Positions 1 through 8,055 of a stretch of DNA of 64,000 nucleotides are shown here, in pieces. Within the stretch, counting starts at the first letter, position 1. Each line of letters starts with the position of its first letter. The stretch spans positions 1,798,001 through 1,862,000 of the forward strand of contig NZ_CP077290.1 of NCBI RefSeq assembly GCF_019047785.1, written 5' to 3'. The notes beneath the pieces were generated by a model. The model was not told the origin of the DNA and did no database searches. It saw only the letters and a list, made by a program, of their open reading frames with translations. The position numbers and the translations under genes were made by a program. The DNA comes from Enterobacter cancerogenus (lineage in GTDB: Bacteria; Pseudomonadota; Gammaproteobacteria; Enterobacterales; Enterobacteriaceae).

Positions 1-1
1 C

Positions 2-523
2 AAATACCCGCATACCTGGGAAATGACGCAGACGCAAAATGGCGCATTTATTTGCGTCAACACCCTGCGGGCAAACCAATTAGTGAAGGAAGCGCTAACA
101 AATGATTTGCTCCCGGAACTTACGGGTTACAGTATGCTGAAAGGCGAAGTGAAATATGGCGATGAGGGCAGCAGAATTGACTTCATGTTACAGGCGGAAG
201 ATCGTCCTGAGTGCTATATTGAAGTCAAATCAGTGACGTTAGCAGAGCAGGAAAATGGCTACTTTCCGGATGCGGTAACGCTACGTGGCCAGAAGCATCT
301 GCGAGAGCTAATGAGTGTTGCGGCGGCGGGCAAGCGCGCCGTATTGCTGTTTGCCGTTTTGCACTCAGCCATCGAACGCTTCTCTCCCGCCCGCCATATT
401 GATCTTAAATACGCGCAATTGTTGCATGAGGCACAAAAGCAGGGGGTAGAGATTTTCGCTTATAAAGCGGAACTTTCGGCCGAAAATATGACTCTGAGAT
501 CCTCTCTTCCCATTGTCTTATAA
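2..523 (+). CDS. sfsA: SfsA, sugar fermentation stimulation protein (5' end outside window)
   Basis: The reading frame is open from the first bases (KYPHTWEM...) so the gene starts upstream of the window; about 173 C-terminal residues of a protein that is about 234 residues in E. coli are visible. The conserved core RIDFMLQ followed by [10 protein letters not shown] is the part that resembles PD-(D/E)xK nucleases, and the C-terminal half with [11 protein letters not shown] matches the family. E. coli SfsA is described as a nucleic-acid-binding protein that affects maltose metabolism; its biochemical activity is not settled. It lies upstream of dksA in the same orientation, as in E. coli. An internal ATG at 23 is not the start. 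Confidence 0.95.
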   Translation, partial: KYPHTWEMTQTQNGAFICVNTLRANQLVKEALTNDLLPELTGYSMLKGEVKYGDEGSRIDFMLQAEDRPECYIEVKSVTLAEQENGYFPDAVTLRGQKHLRELMSVAAAGKRAVLLFAVLHSAIERFSPARHIDLKYAQLLHEAQKQGVEIFAYKAELSAENMTLRSSLPIVL

Positions 524-699
524 GGGATTAGACGATTGGTTATTATGTGTTCTGGCCGCGTGCGCAAATACGCTTTTCCTCACAGGCTTGTCAAGTGTTA
601 CGTTTAGATAATTGCCTTACGGAAAAGCATCTGCTATTTATAGCGACCTGATTTTTCCCCCGACACGGGGATCGATAGTGCGTGTTAAGGAGAAGCAAC

Positions 700-1155
700 A
701 TGCAAGAAGGGCAAAACCGTAAAACATCGTCCCTGAGTATTCTCGCCATCGCTGGGGTGGAGCCATACCAGGAGAAGCCGGGCGAAGAGTATATGAACGA
801 AGCCCAGCTGTCGCACTTCAAGCGTATTCTTGAAGCATGGCGTAATCAACTCAGGGATGAAGTCGATCGCACCGTTACTCATATGCAGGATGAAGCTGCT
901 AACTTCCCGGATCCGGTAGACCGTGCCGCTCAGGAAGAAGAGTTCAGCCTCGAACTGCGTAACCGTGACCGCGAACGCAAACTGATCAAAAAGATCGAAA
1001 AAACGCTGAAAAAGGTTGAGGACGAAGATTTTGGCTACTGCGAATCCTGCGGTGTTGAAATCGGAATTCGCCGCCTCGAAGCGCGTCCAACCGCCGATCT
1101 GTGTATCGACTGTAAAACGCTGGCAGAAATTCGCGAAAAACAGATGGCCGGTTAA
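700..1155 (+). CDS. dksA: DksA, RNA polymerase-binding transcription factor
   Basis: Binds the RNA polymerase secondary channel and, with ppGpp, down-regulates rRNA promoters and activates amino-acid promoters. The 151-residue protein is almost identical to E. coli DksA. The coiled-coil tip carries the two acidic residues D71 and D74 (DPVDRAA), and a four-cysteine zinc finger is seen at C114, C117, C135 and C138. The ATG at 700 was chosen over an in-frame GTG at 682 because AAGGAG at 687-692 is well spaced from it and the product starts MQEGQN as in E. coli. A hairpin terminator follows directly and separates it from gluQ. Confidence 0.98.
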   Translation: MQEGQNRKTSSLSILAIAGVEPYQEKPGEEYMNEAQLSHFKRILEAWRNQLRDEVDRTVTHMQDEAANFPDPVDRAAQEEEFSLELRNRDRERKLIKKIEKTLKKVEDEDFGYCESCGVEIGIRRLEARPTADLCIDCKTLAEIREKQMAG

Positions 1156-1177
1156 TCCGCCCTCTAAACACACCGTA

Positions 1178-1203
1178 AAGGCGGGAGTCTCTCCCGCCTT
1201 ATT
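1178..1203 (+). terminator. dksA terminator / attenuator before gluQ
   Basis: A perfect inverted repeat (AAGGCGGGAG, short TC loop, CTCCCGCCTT) ends eight bases before the gluQ start codon. It sits between two genes that are otherwise closely spaced. In Shigella a terminator at this place is known to limit read-through from dksA into gluQ, so the same control is inferred here. Confidence 0.8.
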
Positions 1204-1210
1204 AGTTGAT

Positions 1211-2101
1211 ATGTCTGAATCACATTATATTGGGCGCTTCGCGCCATCCCCTTCCGGTGAATTGCATTTCGGCTCATTGATAGCCGCCCTTGGCAGCTAC
1301 CTGCAGGCTCGCGCCCATCAGGGTACCTGGCTCGTTCGTATTGAAGATATCGATCCTCCGCGTGAAGTTCCCGGTGCGGCAGACACCATTCTGCATCAGC
1401 TGGAACATTACGGTCTTCACTGGGACGGCGACGTTCTCTGGCAATCAACACGCCACGATGCCTATCGTGAACGGCTGGCCTGGCTTCACGAGCAAGGGCT
1501 TTCCTACAATTGTACCTGCACCCGCGCCCGCATTCAGAGCGTAGGGGGCGTCTATGACGGCCATTGCCGCACGCTCAACAACGGCCCGGAAAACGCGGCT
1601 GTTCGTCTGCGTCAGCGCGACCCCGTAACCCGTTTTAACGATCTGCTATCCGGTGAGATACAGGCGGATGCGCGTCTGGCGCAGGAGGATTTCATCATCC
1701 ACCGCCGCGATGGCCTGTTCGCCTACAACCTGGCGGTGGTCGTGGATGACCATTTCCAGGGCGTCACGGAAATTGTGCGCGGCGCCGATCTGGTGGAACC
1801 CACCGTGCGCCATATTTCGCTGTACCGTCAGTTTGGCTGGGCAGCGCCGGATTACATTCATCTCCCGCTGGCGGTCACCGCGTCGGGCCTGAAGTTGTCC
1901 AAGCAAAACCATGCGCCAGCCCTGCCGGGCGGCGATCCGCGCCCGGTTTTAATCGACGCGCTGCGGTTTCTCAACCAGACTGTCATCGACGGCTGGCAGG
2001 ATCTTCAGACCGAAGAACTGCTGAAAATGGCGATTGCCAACTGGTCACTTGAGGCCGTGCCAAAAATCCAGCATTCTCAAATGCGCTGCGCTGAGCTATG
2101 A
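1211..2101 (+). CDS. gluQ: Glutamyl-Q tRNA(Asp) synthetase
   Basis: Activates glutamate without tRNA and transfers it to queuosine at position 34 of tRNA(Asp). It is a shortened glutamyl-tRNA synthetase that lacks the anticodon-binding domain; 296 residues here against about 308 in E. coli. Visible are the HIGH-like signature ending in HFGS at residues 19-22, the KLSKQ motif at about 228-232, and the zinc site C101, C103, Y115, C119. The ATG at 1211 gives [16 protein letters not shown], matching the family N-terminus; the frame is open further upstream across the dksA end but that part has no homology. Expression probably depends on read-through from dksA. Confidence 0.95.
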   Translation: MSESHYIGRFAPSPSGELHFGSLIAALGSYLQARAHQGTWLVRIEDIDPPREVPGAADTILHQLEHYGLHWDGDVLWQSTRHDAYRERLAWLHEQGLSYNCTCTRARIQSVGGVYDGHCRTLNNGPENAAVRLRQRDPVTRFNDLLSGEIQADARLAQEDFIIHRRDGLFAYNLAVVVDDHFQGVTEIVRGADLVEPTVRHISLYRQFGWAAPDYIHLPLAVTASGLKLSKQNHAPALPGGDPRPVLIDALRFLNQTVIDGWQDLQTEELLKMAIANWSLEAVPKIQHSQMRCAEL

Positions 2102-2143
2102 TTAGCCGCTTTTTTCATAACAAAACACACTACGAGGTGTACC

Positions 2144-3541
2144 ATTTTTACCCGAGTCGCTAATTTTTGCCGTAAAGTGCTGAGCCGCGAAGAGAGCATG
2201 GCGAATGATGCTATTGCACAAAACCGCATGTCGGTTGTTCCCCGTGAGCAGCACAATATTTCCCGCAAAGATATCAGTGAAAATGCCCTCAAGGTGCTCT
2301 ATCGTCTGAACAAAGCGGGCTACGAGGCCTATCTCGTTGGCGGTGGAGTGCGTGATTTACTGCTGGGCAAAAAGCCAAAAGATTTCGATGTGACCACCAG
2401 CGCCACACCTGAGCAGGTGCGTAAATTATTCCGCAACTGCCGCCTGGTTGGCCGCCGCTTCCGTCTTGCCCACGTTATGTTTGGCCCGGAAATTATCGAG
2501 GTGGCCACCTTTCGCGGTCATCACGAAGCGAGCGCAGCCGATCGTACCACCTCCCAGCGCGGCCAGAACGGCATGTTGCTGCGAGACAACATCTTTGGCT
2601 CTATCGAAGAAGACGCCCAGCGTCGCGATTTCACGATTAACAGCCTTTACTACAGCGTGGCCGATTTCACCGTGCGTGATTATGTCGGCGGCATGCAGGA
2701 CCTGAAAGACGGCCTGATTCGCCTGATCGGCACGCCTGAGACGCGCTATCGCGAAGACCCGGTGCGTATGCTGCGTGCCGTGCGCTTTGCCGCCAAGCTC
2801 AATATGCGCATTAGCCCGGAGACGGCGGAGCCTATTCCCCGTCTGGCAACGCTCATTAACGACGTACCGCCGGCCCGTCTGTTCGAAGAAGCGCTGAAGT
2901 TGCTGCAGGCCGGTTACGGGTTCGAAACCTACAACCTGCTGCGTGAATACAGTCTGTTCCAGCCGCTGTTCCCGACCATTACGCGCTACTTTACCGAAAA
3001 CGGCGACAGCCCGATGGAGCGCATGATTGCGCAGGTGCTGAAGAACACCGATACCCGCATCCACAACGATATGCGTGTGAACCCGGCGTTCCTGTTCTCG
3101 GCGATGTTCTGGTATCCCTTGCTGGAAACGGCTCAGCGGATCACTCAGGAAAGCGGTCTGGCCTATTACGACGCCTTTGCCCTGGCGGCTAACGACGTGC
3201 TTGATGAAGCCTGCCGGACACTGGCTATTCCAAAACGCATTACCACGCTGGTGCGCGATATCTGGCAGCTTCAGCTGCGCATGTCCCGTCGTCAGGGTAA
3301 ACGCGCCTGGAAGCTAATGGAGCATCCAAAATTCCGCGCCGCGTTCGACCTGCTCTCTCTGCGGGCCGAAATCGAGAAGAACCAGGAGCTGCAGCGTCTG
3401 GCGCAGTGGTGGGGAGAATTCCAGGTTTCCGCTCCGCCGGAGCAGAAAGATATGCTGACCGATCTCGATGATGATCCGGCCCCGCGTCGTCGTCACCGCC
3501 GCCCGCGCAAACGCGCGCCGCGTCGTGAAGGATCAGCGTGA
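2144..3541 (+). CDS. pcnB: Poly(A) polymerase I, with ATT start codon
   Basis: Adds 3' poly(A) tails that promote RNA decay and controls ColE1-type plasmid copy number. The nucleotidyltransferase motif [10 protein letters not shown] is followed by the catalytic aspartates D80 and D82 (DFD) and D162, and the C-terminus is the usual Arg/Pro-rich tail. E. coli PcnB is translated from a rare AUU codon. Here the codons ATT TTT ACC CGA GTC at 2144 encode the same N-terminus ((M)[17 protein letters not shown]) and GAGGTG lies at 2134-2139 with suitable spacing, so the ATT start is retained and gives 465 residues. The first in-frame TTG/ATG choices downstream (2177, 2198) would remove conserved residues. 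The last bases overlap the folK start (GTGA). Confidence 0.93.
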   Translation: MFTRVANFCRKVLSREESMANDAIAQNRMSVVPREQHNISRKDISENALKVLYRLNKAGYEAYLVGGGVRDLLLGKKPKDFDVTTSATPEQVRKLFRNCRLVGRRFRLAHVMFGPEIIEVATFRGHHEASAADRTTSQRGQNGMLLRDNIFGSIEEDAQRRDFTINSLYYSVADFTVRDYVGGMQDLKDGLIRLIGTPETRYREDPVRMLRAVRFAAKLNMRISPETAEPIPRLATLINDVPPARLFEEALKLLQAGYGFETYNLLREYSLFQPLFPTITRYFTENGDSPMERMIAQVLKNTDTRIHNDMRVNPAFLFSAMFWYPLLETAQRITQESGLAYYDAFALAANDVLDEACRTLAIPKRITTLVRDIWQLQLRMSRRQGKRAWKLMEHPKFRAAFDLLSLRAEIEKNQELQRLAQWWGEFQVSAPPEQKDMLTDLDDDPAPRRRHRRPRKRAPRREGSA

Positions 3542-4017
3542 CCCTCGCGTACATCGCCCTTGGCAGCAATCTGGCCTCTCCGCTGGAGCAGGTCAATGCT
3601 GCCGTACGGGCGCTGGGGGAGATCCCGCACAGCCACATTGTTGCGGTCTCCTCTTTCTACCGCACACCGCCGCTGGGTCCACAGGATCAGCCTGATTACC
3701 TGAATGCCGCCGTGGTGCTGGACACCGCGCTTGATGCCGACACGCTGCTCGATAACACCCAGCGCATCGAATTACAGCAGGGGCGCGTGCGTAAAGCCGA
3801 ACGCTGGGGGCCGCGCACGCTGGACCTCGACATCATGCTGTTTGGCGACAGCGTTATCCATACCGAGCGCCTTACCGTGCCGCATTACGACATGAAAAAC
3901 CGCGGCTTTATGCTCTGGCCGCTGTTTGAAGTCGCCCCCGATTTGACCTTCCCTGACGGTACCTCGCTGAAGTCCGTGCTTGACGTTCTCAACGCGGAAA
4001 AACCGGCCCGCTGGTAA
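3538..4017 (+). CDS. folK: 6-hydroxymethyl-7,8-dihydropterin pyrophosphokinase
   Basis: Transfers pyrophosphate from ATP to 6-hydroxymethyl-dihydropterin in folate synthesis. The 159-residue length is the same as in E. coli. The HPPK signature [13 protein letters not shown] is present, with the magnesium-binding DLD at residues 96-98. Translation starts at GTG 3538 and overlaps the pcnB stop by four bases, which suggests translational coupling. In E. coli K-12 a fimbrial operon follows folK; here panB follows after 122 bp. Confidence 0.97.
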   Translation: MTLAYIALGSNLASPLEQVNAAVRALGEIPHSHIVAVSSFYRTPPLGPQDQPDYLNAAVVLDTALDADTLLDNTQRIELQQGRVRKAERWGPRTLDLDIMLFGDSVIHTERLTVPHYDMKNRGFMLWPLFEVAPDLTFPDGTSLKSVLDVLNAEKPARW

Positions 4018-4075
4018 TACGCTTTTTTATCGGTTAACCATTAAATATTTGTGGTTAATCGATTGCCTAAAATCA

Positions 4076-4103
4076 TTGTTCCCTTAAATGTTACTGTTAG
4101 AAT
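4076..4103 (+). promoter_or_regulatory. Predicted sigma-70 promoter of panB
   Basis: A TTGTTC box at 4076-4081 and TAGAAT at 4098-4103 are separated by 16 bp, and the TG at 4095-4096 makes an extended -10. It lies 36 bp upstream of the panB ATG and is the best match in the 122-bp folK-panB gap. Confidence 0.55.
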
Positions 4104-4139
4104 GCGCAAAGATTCGTTTTTGGGTTATCAGGAAACAGT

Positions 4140-4931
4140 ATGAAACCAACCACCATCTCCTTACTGCAGAAATGCAAACAGGAAAAAAAACGCTTCGCCA
4201 CCATCACCGCGTATGACTACAGCTTCGCCAAATTGTTTGCCGAAGAAGGGATCAACGTGATGCTGGTGGGGGATTCGTTAGGGATGACGGTACAAGGACA
4301 TGATTCCACTCTGCCAGTGACGGTTGAGGATATTGCTTACCATACGCGCGCCGTGCGGCGTGGTGCACCAGCCTGCCTGCTTCTTTCCGATCTGCCGTTT
4401 ATGGCATATGCCACCCCCGAACAGGCGTTCGACAATGCGGCTGCGGTTATGCGCGCCGGGGCAAACATGGTCAAAATCGAAGGCGGCGCCTGGCTTGTCG
4501 ACACCGTGAAAATGCTCACCGAGCGCGCAGTGCCGGTATGCGGACACCTGGGGCTTACGCCGCAGTCCGTAAACATCTTTGGCGGCTATAAGGTGCAGGG
4601 CCGTGGTGATGCCGGGCAGACGCTGCTTGATGACGCCCTCGCCCTGGAAGCGGCAGGCGCACAGCTGCTGGTGCTGGAGTGTGTGCCGGTCGAACTGGCA
4701 AAACGGGTGACCGACGCGCTTTCTATTCCGGTGATCGGCATCGGGGCGGGTAACGTCACCGACGGTCAGATACTGGTGATGCACGACGCCTTCGGCATAA
4801 CCGGCGGGCACATTCCAAAATTTGCTAAAAATTTCCTGACCGGGGCGGGCGACTTGCGCGCCGCGGTACGGCAGTATATCGCTGAGGTAGAGTCCGGCGT
4901 TTATCCGGGCGAAGAACACAGTTTCCATTAA
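4140..4931 (+). CDS. panB: 3-methyl-2-oxobutanoate hydroxymethyltransferase
   Basis: First committed step of pantothenate synthesis: transfers a hydroxymethyl group from 5,10-methylene-THF to 2-oxoisovalerate to give ketopantoate. The 263 residues fold as a TIM barrel in the family; the metal-ligand region VGDSLGMT contains D45, and the family motif [10 protein letters not shown] and [11 protein letters not shown] are intact. ATG at 4140 follows AGGAAA. It is one residue shorter than E. coli PanB, in a loop around residue 157. panC follows after 11 bp with its own Shine-Dalgarno sequence, so the two form an operon. Confidence 0.97.
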   Translation: MKPTTISLLQKCKQEKKRFATITAYDYSFAKLFAEEGINVMLVGDSLGMTVQGHDSTLPVTVEDIAYHTRAVRRGAPACLLLSDLPFMAYATPEQAFDNAAAVMRAGANMVKIEGGAWLVDTVKMLTERAVPVCGHLGLTPQSVNIFGGYKVQGRGDAGQTLLDDALALEAAGAQLLVLECVPVELAKRVTDALSIPVIGIGAGNVTDGQILVMHDAFGITGGHIPKFAKNFLTGAGDLRAAVRQYIAEVESGVYPGEEHSFH

Positions 4932-4942
4932 GGAGTTAAGGT

Positions 4943-5794
4943 GTGCTAATCATTGAAACCCTGCCACTGCTGCGCCAGCACATCCGCCGGGCGCGTCAGG
5001 AAGGTCAACGTATCGCCCTGGTGCCAACCATGGGCAACCTGCACGACGGCCATATGAAGCTGGTCGACGAAGCGAGAGCGCGTGCCGATATTGTGGTGGT
5101 CAGTATCTTCGTTAACCCAATGCAGTTTGACCGTGCCGATGACCTCGCCCGCTATCCGCGCACGCTGCAGGAAGATTGCGAGAAGCTGAAAAAACGCCAT
5201 GTGGATATCGTCTTCTCCCCTGCGCCAGCGGATATCTATCCTCAGGGTACCGACGAAGCGACCTTCGTGGACGTACCGGGCATATCCACCATGCTGGAAG
5301 GGGCCAGCCGACCGGGCCATTTCCGCGGCGTCTCCACCATCGTCAGCAAGCTGTTTAACCTGGTTCAGCCGGACATTGCCTGCTTCGGCGAGAAGGACTT
5401 CCAGCAGCTGGCATTGATCCGCAAAATGGTTGCCGACATGGGGTACGATATCGAGATTGTGGGCGTGCCGATTGTGCGTGCCAAAGACGGCCTGGCGCTC
5501 AGCTCCCGCAACGGCTATCTGACCGCCGATCAGCGTAAAATTGCGCCGGGATTAAGCAAAGTCATGAATACCATGGCAGAGCAACTGCTGGCGAAAGAGT
5601 TAACCGCAGAAGAGATCGTTGCGCTGGCTGAACAGGCGCTGAACGACAAAGGTCTTCGTGCTGACGACGTTCAAATTCGGGATGCCGATACGCTCCTGCC
5701 GCTTACGGATTCCAGCAAGCGTGCGGTTATTCTGGTGGCGGCGTGGCTCGGTCAGGCGCGCCTTATCGATAACAAAGTGGTTGAGCTGGCGTAG
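4943..5794 (+). CDS. panC: Pantothenate synthetase (pantoate-beta-alanine ligase)
   Basis: ATP-dependent condensation of pantoate with beta-alanine via a pantoyl-adenylate. It is 283 residues as in E. coli. The nucleotidyltransferase signatures are visible: HDGH at 34-37 (HxGH) and LSSR at 186-189 (KMSKS-like). The start is GTG at 4943, seven bases after AAGGAG at 4930-4935, and gives the family N-terminus [11 protein letters not shown]. coli carries rpnC (yadD) between panC and panD; here only 33 bp separate them. Confidence 0.97.
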   Translation: MLIIETLPLLRQHIRRARQEGQRIALVPTMGNLHDGHMKLVDEARARADIVVVSIFVNPMQFDRADDLARYPRTLQEDCEKLKKRHVDIVFSPAPADIYPQGTDEATFVDVPGISTMLEGASRPGHFRGVSTIVSKLFNLVQPDIACFGEKDFQQLALIRKMVADMGYDIEIVGVPIVRAKDGLALSSRNGYLTADQRKIAPGLSKVMNTMAEQLLAKELTAEEIVALAEQALNDKGLRADDVQIRDADTLLPLTDSSKRAVILVAAWLGQARLIDNKVVELA

Positions 5795-5827
5795 TTTTTT
5801 CTACCAGGAATATGAAAGGTAAACGTA

Positions 5828-6208
5828 ATGATTCGCAAAATGCTGCAAGGTAAGCTTCACCGTGTCAAAGTCACCCAGGCCGACCTGCACTATGAAGGTT
5901 CCTGCGCCATCGACCAGGATTTTCTCGACGCGGCGGGTATCCTCGAAAACGAAGCGATTGATATCTGGAACGTAAATAACGGCAAACGCTTCTCGACGTA
6001 CGCAATCGCCGCCGAGCGCGGCTCTAAAATCATCTCCGTTAACGGCGCGGCTGCGCACTGCGCGGACGTGGGCGATATCGTGATTATCGCCAGCTTCGTG
6101 ATGATGTCTGATGAAGAAGCGCGTCGCTGGCAGCCTAAAGTGGCTTATTTTGAAGGCGAAAATGAGATGAAACGTACCGCGAAGGCGATTCCGGTGCAGG
6201 TAGCCTGA
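5828..6208 (+). CDS. panD: Aspartate 1-decarboxylase precursor
   Basis: Pyruvoyl enzyme that makes beta-alanine from aspartate for PanC. The 126-residue proenzyme is expected to cut itself between G24 and S25 (YEGSCAI), with S25 becoming the pyruvoyl group. Y22 before the cut and the RFSTYAI segment (K/R54 region) are conserved. It directly follows panC in the same direction. A strong hairpin follows it. Confidence 0.97.
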   Translation: MIRKMLQGKLHRVKVTQADLHYEGSCAIDQDFLDAAGILENEAIDIWNVNNGKRFSTYAIAAERGSKIISVNGAAAHCADVGDIVIIASFVMMSDEEARRWQPKVAYFEGENEMKRTAKAIPVQVA

Positions 6209-6214
6209 TTCCAA

Positions 6215-6246
6215 CAAGGCGCGGAGCTCTCAGCCTCCGCGCCTTG
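6215..6246 (+). terminator. Hairpin ending the pan operon
   Basis: Two perfect 12-base arms (CAAGGCGCGGAG and CTCCGCGCCTTG) flank an 8-base loop seven bases after the panD stop. No long T run follows on the plus strand, so it may act as an mRNA 3' stabiliser or need Rho. It separates the GC-rich pan operon from AT-rich fimbrial DNA. Confidence 0.65.
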
Positions 6247-6602
6247 AAGGGTAAAAAATACATCATTCATTATTGTGCAAATAGCGCCTCCCCCATTTCT
6301 CCCTATTTTAGCTTTTCTTCCCGTGACGCCTTTCAGAAATTGACATTCCCCTGACTGATATAAAAAAGGGAAACGATCTTTGTCATTTATAATTTAAGTC
6401 CGCAAATAGTATATAAACACATTAAAAAAATGCTTTATGTGTTTATTTAAAATCATTTTAAAGATCATTTTCAATAACTTATCAATGTTTAATTTTTTCT
6501 AATGATTACTTTTAGCAATTTTAAATATCCAATACATACAGAGATCCCTATCATCATTTAGCTTGAATTAACTCAGTAGAATATTTAAATGGAATTTTAA
6601 TT
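6247..6602 (+). promoter_or_regulatory. AT-rich leader of the fimbrial operon
   Basis: About 356 bp without a credible gene, much richer in A+T than the flanking pan genes. A TTGACA sequence at 6340-6345 has no well-spaced -10; TATAAT at 6388-6393 has no good -35, so no promoter is assigned. Three GATC (Dam) sites lie at 6375, 6463 and 6543. No long inverted repeat of the fimS type was found by eye. Confidence 0.5.
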
Positions 6603-7190
6603 ATGTTAAAAAAAACGTTTTTAGCGTCAGCGGTCGCTTTGTTTGCAATAGGTTCTTTTTCAGCAATCGCAGATACAGATCTCGGTCTAATCACCTTTGA
6701 CGGTGCGGTAACAGACACAACATGTAATATTTCCACCTCTAACGGTGCACAACAAAATAATATTACTATTACCTTACCCGTTGTTAAAAAATCTGAAGTT
6801 GAATCCACAACGGTTGATGCCGGCGTCGGCTCCAAAAATTTTGAACTGCTGCTCACCGACTGCCCTCAGACATTAACTAAAGCCTCTGCAAGCTTTATGT
6901 CAAAAAATATGGGCGCTATTGCGAACGGTACCATTGAACCCGATGCTAGCGTAGCAGGTTCTGCAAGCAACGTTGCACTTGCCCTGTATAACAATGCGCC
7001 AACCGTTTCATCTCGTATTATGGTGGGTCAGCCTGACAATAATACGCAGAAAACAGACCTGACTGCCGGCACGGGTAAACTGTTCTACCGCGTTGCTTAT
7101 GTTCCTGGCTCCAACTGGGTGAAAGACACTAACCCTGTGCAGTCTGGTAAAGTTAGCGCCAACGCATACTTCACCATGAGCTACGAATAA
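6603..7190 (+). CDS. Major fimbrial subunit (type 1 pilin family)
   Basis: Predicted main shaft pilin of a chaperone-usher fimbria. The 195-residue precursor has a signal peptide (MLKKTFLASA...SAIA, cleavage before DTDLG) and an Ig-like pilin domain with two cysteines placed as in the family (TTCNIS and LTDCP), alternating hydrophobic donor-strand residues near the mature N-terminus (ITFDGAV) and a penultimate tyrosine (MSYE). It is the first gene of a seven-gene operon and is followed by a terminator, which would make its mRNA more abundant than that of chaperone and usher. Codons 2-4 contain an A8 run (6608-6615). Similar to several enterobacterial pilins, so no symbol is given. Confidence 0.9.
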   Translation: MLKKTFLASAVALFAIGSFSAIADTDLGLITFDGAVTDTTCNISTSNGAQQNNITITLPVVKKSEVESTTVDAGVGSKNFELLLTDCPQTLTKASASFMSKNMGAIANGTIEPDASVAGSASNVALALYNNAPTVSSRIMVGQPDNNTQKTDLTAGTGKLFYRVAYVPGSNWVKDTNPVQSGKVSANAYFTMSYE

Positions 7191-7206
7191 TTTTATCCGT
7201 CCTGTT

Positions 7207-7232
7207 AATGTGCCCTGCCGGGCACATTTTTT
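7207..7232 (+). terminator. Intra-operon terminator after the major pilin
   Basis: Nine-base arms AATGTGCCC and GGGCACATT around a TGCC loop are followed by a T run. It lies between the pilin stop and the chaperone start at 7253. Such partial terminators are common in fimbrial operons and bias expression to the major subunit; partial read-through is inferred. Confidence 0.8.
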
Positions 7233-7252
7233 CGTATTATTTGAGAGTTTAC

Positions 7253-7990
7253 ATGTACGTACTGAATATTAAGAGCGGATTAAAAGCCCTGCTGCTGGCC
7301 TCGGTGAGCGTTTTTGCTCTTAACGCCAGTGCAGATATTGTCATTTCCGGCACCCGTGTCATTTATCCTGAATCGGAAAAAGACGTAACGGTGTCTATGG
7401 ATAACCGTGGCACCCGGCCTTTACTGGTGCAAACCTGGCTCGATGACGGCAGAGATACCACTAATCCTCAGGAGCTGAAACTTCCTTTTATTGTGACGCC
7501 CCCTGTTTCGCGTGTTGAACCGCAAAAAGGGCAAACAGTCAGAATCACCTGGCTTGGTCAGTCATTGCCAAAAGATAAAGAATCCCTGTTCTGGTTTAAC
7601 GTTCTGGAAGTTCCGCCTAAGGCAAAGGATAGCAATACACAAAGCTTGCTTCAGCTTGCATTCCGAACCCGCATAAAACTCTTTTTCCGGCCTACAGGTT
7701 TGAAAGGAGCACCGACAGACGCGGCTAAAAATCTTAAATGGTCGCAAATCCGACAAGGACAAAAAATCGTTCTCAGTGCGAAGAATGATTCACCTTATTA
7801 TGTATCACTGGCGGGAGCAACGCTTATTGCAGGGGCTAAAAGCTACGATATTGAAACGCATTATATTGAGCCATTCTCAAGCCAGACTATGAACGTAAAA
7901 AATTACACCTCTTTCGGAAATAACAAAATCATCTGGCAAGCCATCAATGATTACGGTGGGATTGATAAGTATGAGTCCATACAAAATTGA
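7253..7990 (+). CDS. Periplasmic fimbrial chaperone
   Basis: PapD-like chaperone that donates a strand to pilins in the periplasm and delivers them to the usher. The 245-residue product starts at ATG 7253 with a signal peptide (LKALLLASVSVFALNASA, then DIVISGTRVIYP). The family motif is visible: SLFWFNVLEVPP, with the subunit-binding R near the N-terminus (GTRVIY) and the conserved lysine in TRIKLFFRP. An in-frame GTG at 7208 lies inside the terminator hairpin and would add a non-signal extension, so it was not used. It resembles the EcpD/FimC branch. The next gene starts just downstream. Confidence 0.92.
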   Translation: MYVLNIKSGLKALLLASVSVFALNASADIVISGTRVIYPESEKDVTVSMDNRGTRPLLVQTWLDDGRDTTNPQELKLPFIVTPPVSRVEPQKGQTVRITWLGQSLPKDKESLFWFNVLEVPPKAKDSNTQSLLQLAFRTRIKLFFRPTGLKGAPTDAAKNLKWSQIRQGQKIVLSAKNDSPYYVSLAGATLIAGAKSYDIETHYIEPFSSQTMNVKNYTSFGNNKIIWQAINDYGGIDKYESIQN

Positions 7991-8055
7991 TGCCATTTCC
8001 ACTTTGTATCATTCGTAAGAATTATAATTGGCTTAACTCTGGGACAGAGTTCATT

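Noticed and set aside
6247..6602. fimS-like invertible promoter element
   Set aside because: No pair of inverted repeats of useful length was found in the leader, and no FimB/FimE-type recombinase gene is present.
7987..8055. Usher start at TTG 7987 or ATG 7990
   Set aside because: These starts overlap the chaperone stop but add a non-signal N-terminus without a Shine-Dalgarno sequence; ATG 8056 gives a normal signal peptide.
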